DNA from: Nitrospira sp.
Lineage (GTDB): Bacteria; Nitrospirota; Nitrospiria; Nitrospirales; Nitrospiraceae
DNA length: 64,000 bases
Reading direction: 5' to 3'
Assembly: GCA_015709715.1 (NCBI GenBank)
Contig: CP054184.1
Coordinates: 977,001-1,041,000 of the forward strand
Part shown: positions 16,543-25,367 of the stretch, one piece after another
Layout of the letters: every line of letters begins with the position of its first letter
Position numbering within the stretch: the first letter of the stretch is position 1
Position numbers and translations under genes: made by a program
The notes under the pieces: model-generated
The model's database searches: none
Seen by the model: the letters and a program-made list of their open reading frames with translations, nothing else
Told to the model about the DNA's origin: nothing

Positions 16543-18315
16543 CTATCGATACCCATTCGTAATTGGCATACGCCGATCCTTCCCAAACGCCCGATAGGTA
16601 ATCTTGATACCCAACGGGGCTTGGCGTCGCTTGTATTCGCTCCGATCGACCATCGCGATCACTCGCGCGACCGTCGCTTGATCGAACCCCATCGCCACGA
16701 TGTCCTCCGGGCCACGATCTTCCTCCACGTAAGCCTTCAGAATGGGATCCAGCACTGCGTAAGGCGGGAGGCTGTCTTCATCCTTTTGATCCGGGCGCAA
16801 TTCCGCCGTGGGCGCCCGTTCCAGAATGCGTTTCGGAATCACCGGGATCGCTCCCTGCGCGTTCCGTCGGTGCGACAGCTCGTAGACCATGGTCTTCGGC
16901 ACATCCTTGATCACCGCAAACCCGCCGGCCATGTCGCCATACAGCGTCGCATACCCAACGCTCATCTCGCTCTTGTTGCCGGTCGTCAGGACCAAGTGGC
17001 CGAACTTGTTGGAATAGGCCATGAGAAGGTTGCCCCGGATGCGGGCCTGCAAATTCTCCTCCGTCGCGTCTGGCCGATGGCCCTTGAAGGACTTGGCTAA
17101 CGTGCGCAGATAACTCTTGAAGGTCGAGGTAATCGAGAGAGTGTCGACTTGGATATGGAGACGCCGGCCCAGGTCGGCCACATCCTCCCGACTGGCCCGC
17201 GAGGTATAGGGCGACGGCATAAACACGCCCAACACGTTGTCCGCCCCGAGAGCATCCACGGCGATGGCCGCCGTCAGCGCGGAATCCACTCCGCCGCTCA
17301 AACCGATGACGACTCGCTTGAACCCATTCTTGCGCACATAATCCTGCACGCCCAAGACCAGCGCACGGTAGGCTTCATCCACGCGGTCCAGGTGAGACTC
17401 CAAGGCCGGAACGATGATGGAACGCGATTTCCTGGCCGGCAGTCGCAACTCGATGCGATCGATCAACGATGCCACGCGAGGCGGCAGGCTCCGTTTGCGA
17501 CCGGCCGCTAAGCGAGCACGCCCCACGGCGGCGACATCCAAGTCCGCGATGAGCAGATCCTCCTGAAAGGCCTTCCCTCGGGCCAGGATGGCGCCACTGT
17601 GGTCCACAATCAAGCTTCCCCCGTCGAAGACCAACTCATCCTGTCCGCCGACCGTATTGGTATAGGTCACGATCACGCGATTGTCCCGCGCTCGCGTGGC
17701 CAACATCTGTTCCCGAATCACCCCCTTGCCCATATGAAAGGGCGAGGCATTGATGTTGATGATGACCTCGGCACCGGCCGCCGCCTGCAGCCTCGTCGGG
17801 CCCTCCGGAAACCAGATGTCTTCGCAGATGTTCACGCCGATCGTCGTGCCGTTCAGCACCAACAAGGGGAGTCGTTGCCCCGGACGAAAATAGCGACTTT
17901 CGTCGAACACGCCGTAATTGGGCAGGTGCCGCTTGCCGTAGCTCGCGGCGATCCGGCGCTCGCAGAGGACGGCGGCGGCATTGTACAAATCATGGCGCCC
18001 GGTGGTTTGCAGCGAGGTTGGATGCTCTCCACCCGAGGCCGTAACCGTTTCCCGGCCTACGTATCCGACGATCACCGCCACCCCTCTGGCTTCGGCGGCA
18101 ACAGCTTGCAAAGCCCGCGCGGTGTCATCGATAAAGCGCGGCTTGAAGAGCAGGTCTTCAGGAGGATAGCCGGTGATGGCGAGTTCAGGAAATGCCACGA
18201 GGTCGGCCTGCGCTTGGCGGGCTTGGCGAATCCAGGTCACGATGCGGCGAACATTCCCCGAGAGGTCTCCGACCGTCGGATTCATTTGAGCCATGGCAAT
18301 TCTACAAACGCGCAT
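16543..18315 (-). CDS. nadE: Glutamine-dependent NAD+ synthetase
   Basis: 590 residues, two domains. The N-terminal nitrilase-type glutaminase has the catalytic triad E44 (FPELAITGY), K128 (YGKRHLPNYG) and C164 (GVNICEDIWF). The C-terminal ATP-pyrophosphatase synthetase has the P-loop LSGGVDSALTAA (about 339-350). It amidates nicotinic acid adenine dinucleotide to NAD+ using glutamine nitrogen. The ATG at 18315 is chosen for the GGGAG upstream. A strong promoter and a 140-base leader with a two-hairpin ANTAR-type element and terminator precede it, tying NAD synthesis to the same control as cynS and amt2. Confidence 0.96.
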   Translation of the reverse strand: MRVCRIAMAQMNPTVGDLSGNVRRIVTWIRQARQAQADLVAFPELAITGYPPEDLLFKPRFIDDTARALQAVAAEARGVAVIVGYVGRETVTASGGEHPTSLQTTGRHDLYNAAAVLCERRIAASYGKRHLPNYGVFDESRYFRPGQRLPLLVLNGTTIGVNICEDIWFPEGPTRLQAAAGAEVIININASPFHMGKGVIREQMLATRARDNRVIVTYTNTVGGQDELVFDGGSLIVDHSGAILARGKAFQEDLLIADLDVAAVGRARLAAGRKRSLPPRVASLIDRIELRLPARKSRSIIVPALESHLDRVDEAYRALVLGVQDYVRKNGFKRVVIGLSGGVDSALTAAIAVDALGADNVLGVFMPSPYTSRASREDVADLGRRLHIQVDTLSITSTFKSYLRTLAKSFKGHRPDATEENLQARIRGNLLMAYSNKFGHLVLTTGNKSEMSVGYATLYGDMAGGFAVIKDVPKTMVYELSHRRNAQGAIPVIPKRILERAPTAELRPDQKDEDSLPPYAVLDPILKAYVEEDRGPEDIVAMGFDQATVARVIAMVDRSEYKRRQAPLGIKITYRAFGKDRRMPITNGYR

Positions 18316-18365
18316 CGAGACTCCCACCACTGCGTATACCAACCATCCTACTGGTCCTAGCGAGC

Positions 18366-18409
18366 AAAAAAAAACGCCCTCAGACCCATCACCTTGGATC
18401 GGAGGACGT
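18366..18409 (-). terminator. Conditional intrinsic terminator in the nadE leader
   Basis: A 14-position stem on the transcript (ACGUCCUCCGAUCC with GGGUCUGAGGGCGU, one mismatch, two G-U pairs) with an eight-base loop is followed by nine U. The left arm includes the GUCC arm of the ANTAR-type hairpin at 18404-18417. It sits 50 bases before the nadE start, so it would block nadE unless antiterminated. Confidence 0.85.
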
Positions 18410-18452
18410 CGTTGTCCGTTCGATGACTAGTCGGAGACTCCATTGTCCCCGA
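18404..18452 (-). promoter_or_regulatory. ANTAR-type two-hairpin element in the nadE leader
   Basis: Hairpin 1 (18431-18452) is an eight-base-pair stem, UCGGGGAC/GUCUCCGA, with loop AAUGGA. Hairpin 2 (18404-18417) is GGAC-AACGAC-GUCC. Both six-base loops have A1 and G4. The linker is 13 bases. The right arm of hairpin 2 is the left arm of the following terminator. The order promoter, hairpin 1, hairpin 2/terminator, gene is the textbook layout for ANTAR-mediated antitermination. Confidence 0.82.
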
Positions 18453-18464
18453 AAAACGACCGCA

Positions 18465-18494
18465 TGTATACCACTGGCCCGAACCAGCTGTCAA
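18465..18494 (-). promoter_or_regulatory. Sigma-70 promoter of nadE
   Basis: TTGACA (18489-18494), an 18-base spacer and TATACA (18465-18470). Transcription should start near 18458, giving a leader of about 140 bases that begins just before the first ANTAR-type hairpin. Confidence 0.8.
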
Positions 18495-18578
18495 TCAGAT
18501 CCTCTCCCCGGCAGATCCTTTCTCTGGCGCCCGACGCAACTGCCGTTCGATGCAGGGCTATGGTAGAATCCCGCTCTC

Positions 18579-19430
18579 ATGTGGCCGAAGTTCACATTGC
18601 CCATAGTTCTCACCTCTCTGGTCATCAGCGCCTGCAGCGCTCTATCAACCATGCCCCCTATCGGACAGGGTCCGCTGGGAACTGTGGCGCTGGAACGCGT
18701 GTCTATCCGAGGCACGACTGCCAGGTATAGCACCCCCCAAGCTTTTCACGCGTCCCATCCGGCCACCATTTCACCTTCCGTTACAGCCCGGCTGTTGACA
18801 GGCCTGACGATTTCAGGTCTTGACGGGCCACATCGAACTACGGGACCAGACACCTTTCCCTTATTCTCGCAAGAGGAAGTGGAGTTCCTCGCCCCGCTCG
18901 TCTCGGCCGCTTTTCATCAGGCACAGCCCGATCAGCGCATCACCTTTATGGTGAAAGACGATGGGATGACAACACAAGGCTATCTCTTCGCATATCACAC
19001 GACGATCCAAGTCGCTCTTGTCCACTACCGAACCGCCCCCACAGCGAACAGCCGCTCTCGGCAGCCAACCCTCTCGTTCACTCCAGGCGAGGCGCTCGTC
19101 CGGCTCGATCCTCCAGAACCTTGGATGGTGACTGAACCGGAATGGCCTCGTGTGGCGATCGCGGTCGAGGCCTTACATCGGCGTGCCCCGTCTCCCGCGC
19201 CTATGACGGAGCCGACACCGGCGAAAATCTCGCATGAAGGGGAGCAACAACGCCTTCAACAGGAACTACAGGCGACCAAGGACTTGGTCGTCAAACAGGC
19301 GGAGGAGTTACAACAGTTGAAAGAGGAGCTCGACACTTTACGTCGGCAGAGATCTGAAAAGCCTTCTGCCCCACCCAAGACCACACCAAAAGCAGGGCAA
19401 CGCAAGCCAGCAGCTACACCGACACCTTGA
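18579..19430 (+). CDS. Conserved-looking lipoprotein of unknown function
   Basis: The only plus-strand gene in the window. It has 283 residues: a signal peptide with a lipobox (LVISACS, lipidated Cys at 19), a globular middle (about 25-200), then a Glu/Gln/Leu-rich coiled coil (about 210-260, QQLKEELDTLRRQ) and a basic Pro/Ala/Lys tail. This suggests an envelope-anchored protein with an extended C-terminus. No family is recognised. TAGAAT (18564-18569) lies only nine bases before the ATG and no ribosome-binding site is seen, so the message may be nearly leaderless. It is divergent from nadE and convergent with the ANTAR gene. Confidence 0.7.
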   Translation: MWPKFTLPIVLTSLVISACSALSTMPPIGQGPLGTVALERVSIRGTTARYSTPQAFHASHPATISPSVTARLLTGLTISGLDGPHRTTGPDTFPLFSQEEVEFLAPLVSAAFHQAQPDQRITFMVKDDGMTTQGYLFAYHTTIQVALVHYRTAPTANSRSRQPTLSFTPGEALVRLDPPEPWMVTEPEWPRVAIAVEALHRRAPSPAPMTEPTPAKISHEGEQQRLQQELQATKDLVVKQAEELQQLKEELDTLRRQRSEKPSAPPKTTPKAGQRKPAATPTP

Positions 19431-19471
19431 CCCACCGGTAAGGATGAGATTGGAGCGTATGAGCCCGCGGA

Positions 19472-20737
19472 TCAGGAACCCGTTCGCTTTTTATCCGCTC
19501 GCTCTTCGATTTCTCCTGCCAAGAGAATGGCCTCGGCAATTTCCCGCATCGATTTACGAAGGTCCATACTCTGCCGCTGAATCAATTTGAATGCCTCGTC
19601 TTCCGAGAGCCGCTTGGACCGCATCAGATAACCCTTAGCGCGGTCCAGGAGTTTGCGCACCTGCAGTGCCTCCTGCATCTCAAACGACTTCTCCAGCAGC
19701 GTCGTGTGTTCAATGGAGATGGCGGCTTGATTGGCAATCGCCTGCATCAATTTCACATCCTCCGTGGTGAACGTGCGAGGTTTGGAGGTGTAGGTATTGA
19801 TGACTCCGATCGCCTTTTCACGGACCAGCATCGGGACGCACAACAAGGAACAGAGCCCTTCTTTGGCCGCCATGTCAGGATAGACATACGTACTTTCCGT
19901 GGTGACATCCGGCACGATGATTGGCCGACGCTCCTGGACTGCGCGTCCGCTGATGCTCTGACCGATCTTCACATTGGGCTTACGTCGATATTGTTCACTC
20001 AGACTTTGTGTCGCTGCAATGCGCAGTTCGCCTGTCGCCTGATCGAGGAGAATGATGGAGCAGATTTTGGACCCCATCATTTGGGCGGTCATCGTCACGA
20101 TCAGCTGCAACACGTCTTCGATCAGCCGGTTGGAAGAAACCGTTTCCGATACCTGTGACAAGGTCTCGAGTTGAAGCGCTTTGCGAGTCATTTGATCGTA
20201 CAGCCGGGCGTTCTCGATGGCCCCTCCGACCTGGGTCGCAATCGTGGACAACAACGCCAATTCGTCGGGACGGTATCGTCGCGGTCGTTTGTGCTGAGCA
20301 TTGATGACTCCGACGACTTCCTGCTTGGTCGTGATGGGAACGGAGACGAACGCCTGATACCGGTCTTCCGGCAGGTTATGGAAAAACTTGAATCGGGGGT
20401 CGTCGCTGGCGCTATTCGGGATAACGACTCGCGTTCTTTCGCGGGCTACCCAGCCGGTAATTCCTTCTCCCCATCCGATCGTAATGCGGCCGATCAACTT
20501 GGGATGGGGATTCTTTGAAGCTCGTAGAATGAGTTCATCGCGGTTGTCAGATAGTAAGTAGAGCAGACAGGCATCAGCCTTAGTCACCTCCACTACCATA
20601 TCGACGATGTGACGCAGGACGGCTTCCAGATCGAGCGTATTGCTGATCGACTCGCTGATGCGATGCAAGACATCGACTTCTCGCGTTTTCTCGCGAAGGG
20701 CTTGCTCCAATTGAGATACCGTCCGTTTCGCCGTCAT
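19472..20737 (-). CDS. GAF-GAF-ANTAR antitermination regulator
   Basis: 421 residues. A short coiled N-terminus (1-25) precedes two GAF sensor domains (about 28-180 and 195-350). A C-terminal ANTAR RNA-binding domain follows (about 352-408), recognisable by VRKLLDRAKGYLMRSKR, LSEDEAFKLIQRQSMDLR and SMREIAEAILLAG. ANTAR domains bind paired hairpins with A-N-N-G-N-N hexaloops and prevent termination. There is no receiver domain, so the GAF domains probably bind a small molecule or partner. The ATG at 20737 has AGGAG upstream, and aroB ends eight bases before, so the two share an operon. The leaders of nadE, cynS and amt2 carry matching RNA elements. Confidence 0.9.
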   Translation of the reverse strand: MTAKRTVSQLEQALREKTREVDVLHRISESISNTLDLEAVLRHIVDMVVEVTKADACLLYLLSDNRDELILRASKNPHPKLIGRITIGWGEGITGWVARERTRVVIPNSASDDPRFKFFHNLPEDRYQAFVSVPITTKQEVVGVINAQHKRPRRYRPDELALLSTIATQVGGAIENARLYDQMTRKALQLETLSQVSETVSSNRLIEDVLQLIVTMTAQMMGSKICSIILLDQATGELRIAATQSLSEQYRRKPNVKIGQSISGRAVQERRPIIVPDVTTESTYVYPDMAAKEGLCSLLCVPMLVREKAIGVINTYTSKPRTFTTEDVKLMQAIANQAAISIEHTTLLEKSFEMQEALQVRKLLDRAKGYLMRSKRLSEDEAFKLIQRQSMDLRKSMREIAEAILLAGEIEERADKKRTGS

Positions 20738-20745
20738 GAAGGCTC

Positions 20746-21900
20746 CTACCGGCCTGGCCCTTGAAGTTGATTCGCCAACTTTCTCCGCTGTGGCGCTCGC
20801 TTCCCGTCGAACCAGGCACGCACGCGCTGCTTCTCTAGCGGCACGACTTGTACCGTTCCGATTTGCGTCGGCACCACGCAATAGACCGTTCCGGACGAGA
20901 CCTTCTTATCTTGCCGCATGGCCGTCCATAATGCACCGAACGTCATCGGCGGCATCTGAACCGGCAACCCCGCCTTGGCGACGAGGGCCTGCAAGCGAGT
21001 GACTACTTCTTCGCTGCAGTAACCGAGATGCCTGGCCAAATCTGCCTCGCAGACCATTCCAATCGCCACCGCTTCCCCGTGGATCAGTCCACGATACCCG
21101 CCGATGGCTTCCAACGCATGCCCGATCGTATGTCCAAAGTTCAGGATCCTTCGTCGATCGGCTTCACGCTCGTCGGCTGCCACGACCTCTGCCTTAATTT
21201 CGCAGGAGCGTTTCACGATCCGCGTTATCGCCTGCTCGTCGAGTGCAAGAATCGCTTCCATGTTGTGTTCAAGATACCGAAAGAAAGGCTCATCGGCGAT
21301 CACTCCATACTTAATCACCTCGGCTAAGCCGGCAATCTTTTCCCGGATCGGCAAGGTCTCCAGCGTGACAGGATCAATCAGCACGGCACGAGGCTGGTTG
21401 AATGCACCGATCAAATTCTTGCCCTTGGCGTGATCCACTCCGGTCTTCCCTCCGACACTTGAATCGACTTGGGCCACCAGGCTGGTGGGCACCTGGACAA
21501 AGGGGATTCCGCGTTGGTAGATCGCCGCAGAAAATCCGGTTATATCTCCGATGACGCCGCCACCCAGCGCCAGTAATGTCGAAGCACGTTCGAACTTTTC
21601 AGCAACGAGCACATCCATGATCGTGGCAATCGTACGAAGCGTCTTCGTTCGCTCCCCTGGAGGCAAGACGATCGGAATAACGTGATACCCGGCTGCCTTC
21701 AATACCCGGCGAGCCAGTTGCAGGTAGTGCTTCGCGAGATTTCGATCGGTCACAATGCCGATCTTCCCGCTGCAGCCAACTCGTTGGAGTTCCGTCCCGA
21801 GGGCGCGAAGCAGATAACGCTGGATGATGATCGGATAACTCCGTTCGCCTAATTCGACAGGGATGGTTTCCTGCGGCACCTCACGCACACGTGTTCTCAT
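20746..21900 (-). CDS. aroB: 3-dehydroquinate synthase
   Basis: 384 residues. It converts DAHP to 3-dehydroquinate, the second shikimate step, using NAD+ and a metal. Signatures: GGGVIGDITGFSAAIYQRGIPF, PTSLVAQVDSSVGGKTGVDH, NLIGAF, the metal-binding LNFGHTIGHALE and the IHGEAV motif. The length fits the family. The ATG at 21900 has GGAGAG upstream; the longer frame to 21978 lacks support. It is followed directly by the ANTAR regulator gene. The promoter at 22149-22178 lies about 240 bases upstream of the start, so the leader is long. Confidence 0.95.
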   Translation of the reverse strand: MRTRVREVPQETIPVELGERSYPIIIQRYLLRALGTELQRVGCSGKIGIVTDRNLAKHYLQLARRVLKAAGYHVIPIVLPPGERTKTLRTIATIMDVLVAEKFERASTLLALGGGVIGDITGFSAAIYQRGIPFVQVPTSLVAQVDSSVGGKTGVDHAKGKNLIGAFNQPRAVLIDPVTLETLPIREKIAGLAEVIKYGVIADEPFFRYLEHNMEAILALDEQAITRIVKRSCEIKAEVVAADEREADRRRILNFGHTIGHALEAIGGYRGLIHGEAVAIGMVCEADLARHLGYCSEEVVTRLQALVAKAGLPVQMPPMTFGALWTAMRQDKKVSSGTVYCVVPTQIGTVQVVPLEKQRVRAWFDGKRAPQRRKLANQLQGPGR

Positions 21901-22148
21901 ATACAGCTCTCCAAGAACCTCCACATCTCTTGCCGCGGCGAGGCACCTGAGAGCCGACCGGACGGACAGCCCCCTCACGGCGCTTTCGTAGCGACTCCGG
22001 CACCGGCCTTCGACCCATCAGCAACACGCCAGGCTTAGACTGTCCGTAAAGCAGCTACGGGAAGGAGCGATAAGATGACACCGTCGAGAGGAGGGTTTCA
22101 GCGGGCTTCGCCCCCACCACCATGCCATGGCATGACCAATGGGAGCGA
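21901..22148 (-). promoter_or_regulatory. Long, possibly structured leader of aroB with a palindrome near the start of transcription
   Basis: About 240 untranslated bases separate the promoter from aroB. A 14-base perfect palindrome, CATGCCATGGCATG (22121-22134), lies within about 20 bases of the expected start of transcription and could be an operator. Further on, ACGGACAG and CUGUCCGU can close a domain of about 95 bases (roughly 21960-22054) that contains smaller hairpins such as CGCU-ACGAA-AGCG. No known riboswitch class is recognised, and no ANTAR-type hexaloop pair is seen. Confidence 0.4.
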
Positions 22149-22178
22149 TTATTAGCGTGTGGTGCAAGAACCTGTCAA
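22149..22178 (-). promoter_or_regulatory. Sigma-70 promoter of aroB and the ANTAR gene
   Basis: TTGACA (22173-22178), an 18-base spacer and TAATAA (22149-22154). The -35 overlaps the pilQ stop codon. It gives aroB and the ANTAR regulator a start independent of the pil operon. Confidence 0.65.
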
Positions 22179-24088
22179 GTTGCCGATCGCACGATTGTCG
22201 GCGTCAGGAAGATCAGCAGCTCTTGCTTGGAGACGTTTTCGGTCTTGTTCTTGAACAGCCACCCTAGGACCGGAATCCGCGAGAGGTATGGAATACCGGC
22301 TACATTGTTGGATTGGGTGTCTACGAAGACGCCGCCGATTACCATGGTTTCACCGTCACGCACGAGCACCTGCGTCGTGGCTTCCCGGCGGTCGATGCTC
22401 GGACCGGCCGGATTGCTCCGGGCGCCAACCGCATTCCTCGTCGCACGCACCTTCATTAAGATCTGCTTGCCGATCTCCTTCGGGTCACGCGAGGTGATTT
22501 GCGGGGTTACATTCAACTCAAGGTTGGCGTCCACGAAGGTGGTCTGAGTACCTTGCAGAGAGGTCGTTTGAAATGGGATCGATTCGCCTTGCGCAATCTT
22601 GGCGTCACGCTTATCCAATGTCGTGATCTTGGGCGCTGCAATCACCTTCGTCAACCCGAGCAACTCGCCGGCAGACAGCCGCACGTCCAACATGGCCCCG
22701 TCGGTTTTGCCGATTGAAAAACCCGCTCCGGGCACGGATGGCAGCCCTGGGTTAGCCGGAAGATTGATGAGGAAATCGGATACCTGCGCTCCAAACGATC
22801 CTGTCGTGCCGGTTTTGAAAGCCGACGTTCCACTCGCACTTCCCAACTGGTTGACGTTCTGAATCCCCCACTGCACACCCAGCGAGCGGGTGTAGGTGGT
22901 ATCGGCCTGAACGATTCGAGCTTCGATTTGAACCTGCGGGACCTCAAGGTCTACACCGTCCAACAGCTGCCGCAACACATCCAGCTTCGTTTCCGTATCA
23001 CTGATGATCAAGGCATTGCTCGCTTGACTCACCGTCATTGTTCCGCGGGGGCTCAAATTCTGACGGAGCGAGGTCAATACTTCCTGTGCATTCAAGTTGC
23101 GAACATAGAAAACACGCGTGACAATTGGCTCTGCCTTTGCCTTTGAATCTTTAGCCCGCGCCTCTTCATCTTGCTGTTTGGCGATGTTCTGCAACGTATC
23201 AACCCAGACGATGTTTCCCTGACGAATCATGCCCAGCGCGTTCATCTTCAGCAACATGTCTAGCGCCTGATCCCAGGGCACACTGGCCAGCTTCATGGTC
23301 ACTTTGCTCTTGACCCCTTCACCGACAACGATGTTGAAGCCGCTGACCTCGGCGATCAGACGCAATACATTGCTGATATCAGCCTGTTGAAAATCGAGCG
23401 AAATACGTCGGCCGACAAACCGTGATGAGCCACCGACGACTTCAGTGTCAGGTTTGGGTTCATCCTTCTGAAACGACTCCGTCGTTAATTGCACCGGCCT
23501 GACCAACGTCAGTGCTTTGGAAGCCTTCCGAGTCAGTAATGCCCGGCGGGGAGTGGATTGCACCGTTTCATCCTCTCCTTGCCTCGGTTGCAGCCAGATG
23601 ACCACCCCACGGTCTCCAGATTCAATGGTGTGCTCAACGGCTTGCGTCAAATCGAAGGCGAGTCGAATCTTCTCAGGGTAATATCCGAAACGAACACGTT
23701 CGAGTAAGGAATGCCCCACGGGTAGCACAGACTGTCGGTTATCGGAATGGATGTGCGGGATATCAAGAGCCATTCGATTCGGCCCAATCATCTTCACTAC
23801 AGGCGACAATCGCCCGTTGCCGGTAACTATCACTGCCACGCGATCACCCTCCGGCTTTGTCTCGACCTTCGTCAGAATAGTCGCGTGGGGAGTACCAGCC
23901 GGCTGCTCCGCCACTCGCCCCTGAGCATCGGAACGACTATCCGACAACATCTCGCTCGGACTAGCTTGCTCAGGCATCCCTTGAGACTGCTCGACCGAGG
24001 CCGCCTGAACATATCCAGTCAACCCCAACACTCCAGCCATGACGGTCGCACTCACCAGCGGGTGAACACCGATCTGTGTCTGTTTCAT
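22175..24088 (-). CDS. pilQ: Type IV pilus secretin PilQ
   Basis: 637 residues: a signal peptide (about 1-30), an AMIN-type domain (about 70-170), secretin N-domains with SLDFQQADISNVLRLIAEVS and VPWDQALDMLL, and the C-terminal secretin pore domain with VPFL-like LSRIPVLGWLFKNK near the end. It forms the outer-membrane channel through which type IV pili pass. The start overlaps the pilP stop (ATGA), and it is the last of pilMNOPQ in the standard order. The frame is full length. Confidence 0.95.
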   Translation of the reverse strand: MKQTQIGVHPLVSATVMAGVLGLTGYVQAASVEQSQGMPEQASPSEMLSDSRSDAQGRVAEQPAGTPHATILTKVETKPEGDRVAVIVTGNGRLSPVVKMIGPNRMALDIPHIHSDNRQSVLPVGHSLLERVRFGYYPEKIRLAFDLTQAVEHTIESGDRGVVIWLQPRQGEDETVQSTPRRALLTRKASKALTLVRPVQLTTESFQKDEPKPDTEVVGGSSRFVGRRISLDFQQADISNVLRLIAEVSGFNIVVGEGVKSKVTMKLASVPWDQALDMLLKMNALGMIRQGNIVWVDTLQNIAKQQDEEARAKDSKAKAEPIVTRVFYVRNLNAQEVLTSLRQNLSPRGTMTVSQASNALIISDTETKLDVLRQLLDGVDLEVPQVQIEARIVQADTTYTRSLGVQWGIQNVNQLGSASGTSAFKTGTTGSFGAQVSDFLINLPANPGLPSVPGAGFSIGKTDGAMLDVRLSAGELLGLTKVIAAPKITTLDKRDAKIAQGESIPFQTTSLQGTQTTFVDANLELNVTPQITSRDPKEIGKQILMKVRATRNAVGARSNPAGPSIDRREATTQVLVRDGETMVIGGVFVDTQSNNVAGIPYLSRIPVLGWLFKNKTENVSKQELLIFLTPTIVRSAT

Positions 24089-24726
24089 TCTGTGCCCTCT
24101 TTCGGATGCAGAAGCTTCACATATTCCCGCTCCTGCTTGTTCCCATACACATCCATGAACCGTTCTTGCACTATGATGCCCCGCTCAGTGATCGAACTGA
24201 CGACGCCGTTGTTTGGACCAATACGTGTCCCTCTCCGAATGCTATAACCTTTCCCGTCAGGAGTCTGAACCATGGCCGTATAGCCATAGTTTCCCCAGAT
24301 CACGGCGATGAGGCTGAGTTCCGTAAGCCCGACCCGCTGCAACGGAGGGAGGGTAGCATCCGCCTCCGTTTGCTGCCCAAGTTGATAAAGCGGCAAAAAG
24401 GGATCGCGACGACCGGAAGGATCGTACGATGCACCGAGGAACTCCGAAGCGAGGGAATTTTCCGATTCGTGTATTGCCGACTCAAGCTTCGAGATGCTCC
24501 CTTCTCCCGGCGAGATCGTCTTTCGCTCTTGAGGCAAGGGGGCAACCTTGAGAGTATCAGCAGGCCGCAGTGAGGCAATTTGCCGGAGATGAGGCAGGCT
24601 CTTTGACTCGGCCGGCTGAACGACAACCCCGCCGATCAACAACGCCATAGCACAGACGACCGCCGTCTTCATCATTCGGCGGCGCCTCACTGACATGCTG
24701 TCGATTCGATTCATCAGATTGCGCAT
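24085..24726 (-). CDS. pilP: Type IV pilus assembly protein PilP
   Basis: 213 residues. It has an N-terminal basic stretch and hydrophobic segment (about 20-40), a disordered region and a C-terminal beta domain (about 125-205: RVGLTELSLIAVIWG, GYSIRRGTRIGPNNG) typical of PilP/GspC homology. PilP links the PilN/PilO inner-membrane subcomplex to the PilQ secretin. No lipobox Cys is seen, unlike many proteobacterial PilP lipoproteins, so it may be anchored by an uncleaved helix. GAGGA precedes the ATG at 24726. Confidence 0.88.
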   Translation of the reverse strand: MRNLMNRIDSMSVRRRRMMKTAVVCAMALLIGGVVVQPAESKSLPHLRQIASLRPADTLKVAPLPQERKTISPGEGSISKLESAIHESENSLASEFLGASYDPSGRRDPFLPLYQLGQQTEADATLPPLQRVGLTELSLIAVIWGNYGYTAMVQTPDGKGYSIRRGTRIGPNNGVVSSITERGIIVQERFMDVYGNKQEREYVKLLHPKEGTE

Positions 24727-24742
24727 GGTTCAGTCCTCGTTG

Positions 24743-25366
24743 TCACTTGGTCTTCCCGGGAACCGGTACCGAAGTCATCTTCTTCTCCTGCGGAGCGGCA
24801 TAGGCCACCAGATCGAACACCGTCTGCGTCACGACGCGCCCCTGATCGACCCGCGGGGTCCCGATCCGAACATCCTGGACTGTGACAATCCGTGACAGCT
24901 TGCTGATCCGATCGAAGAAAATCGCGGCAGTGTGATACCCTCCCGCCACTTCCACATTGACCGGCATTCGCACGAAGAGCTTGGATGGATCTTCTGCCTG
25001 CATACCCGGCTTCCACAAGCGCACATCCAACCCAAGCCGAAGGCCAAGATCTGAGACTTGCTTCAACAGCATCACTGCTTCTTCTTCCGGCGGCAAGCGC
25101 TCCTTCTTGGCAGCCAATTCGATTTCCAATTGTTTGTTTGCTGCCATCAATTCGTCCAAGTGCTTGACCTTGATAGTGAGGTTCTGAATCTCCGTATCAA
25201 GCTGCGCGACCTGACGCTGGACCGTTGCCAACTCGGCTGATTTCGGATCAACCACGTAGAAGTAGAATCCGACCAGAATTGCCGCCACGAGCAATCCGAG
25301 CAACGCGACCTTTTGGCCCATCGGAATGCTGCGTAGCCCTTCGAGACTGATCGCATTCAGACTCAT
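24743..25366 (-). CDS. pilO: Type IV pilus assembly protein PilO
   Basis: 207 residues: one membrane helix (about 20-40), a coiled coil (about 45-95) and a ferredoxin-like C-terminal domain (about 100-200). It forms a heterodimer with PilN in the alignment complex connecting PilM in the cytoplasm with PilP/PilQ. Its start lies one base after the pilN stop. Length and topology fit the family. Confidence 0.9.
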   Translation of the reverse strand: MSLNAISLEGLRSIPMGQKVALLGLLVAAILVGFYFYVVDPKSAELATVQRQVAQLDTEIQNLTIKVKHLDELMAANKQLEIELAAKKERLPPEEEAVMLLKQVSDLGLRLGLDVRLWKPGMQAEDPSKLFVRMPVNVEVAGGYHTAAIFFDRISKLSRIVTVQDVRIGTPRVDQGRVVTQTVFDLVAYAAPQEKKMTSVPVPGKTK

Positions 25367-25367
25367 A

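Noticed and set aside
21960-22054. Cyclic-di-GMP or cobalamin riboswitch in the aroB leader
   Set aside because: A closing stem is present, but the conserved core sequences of those classes are absent.
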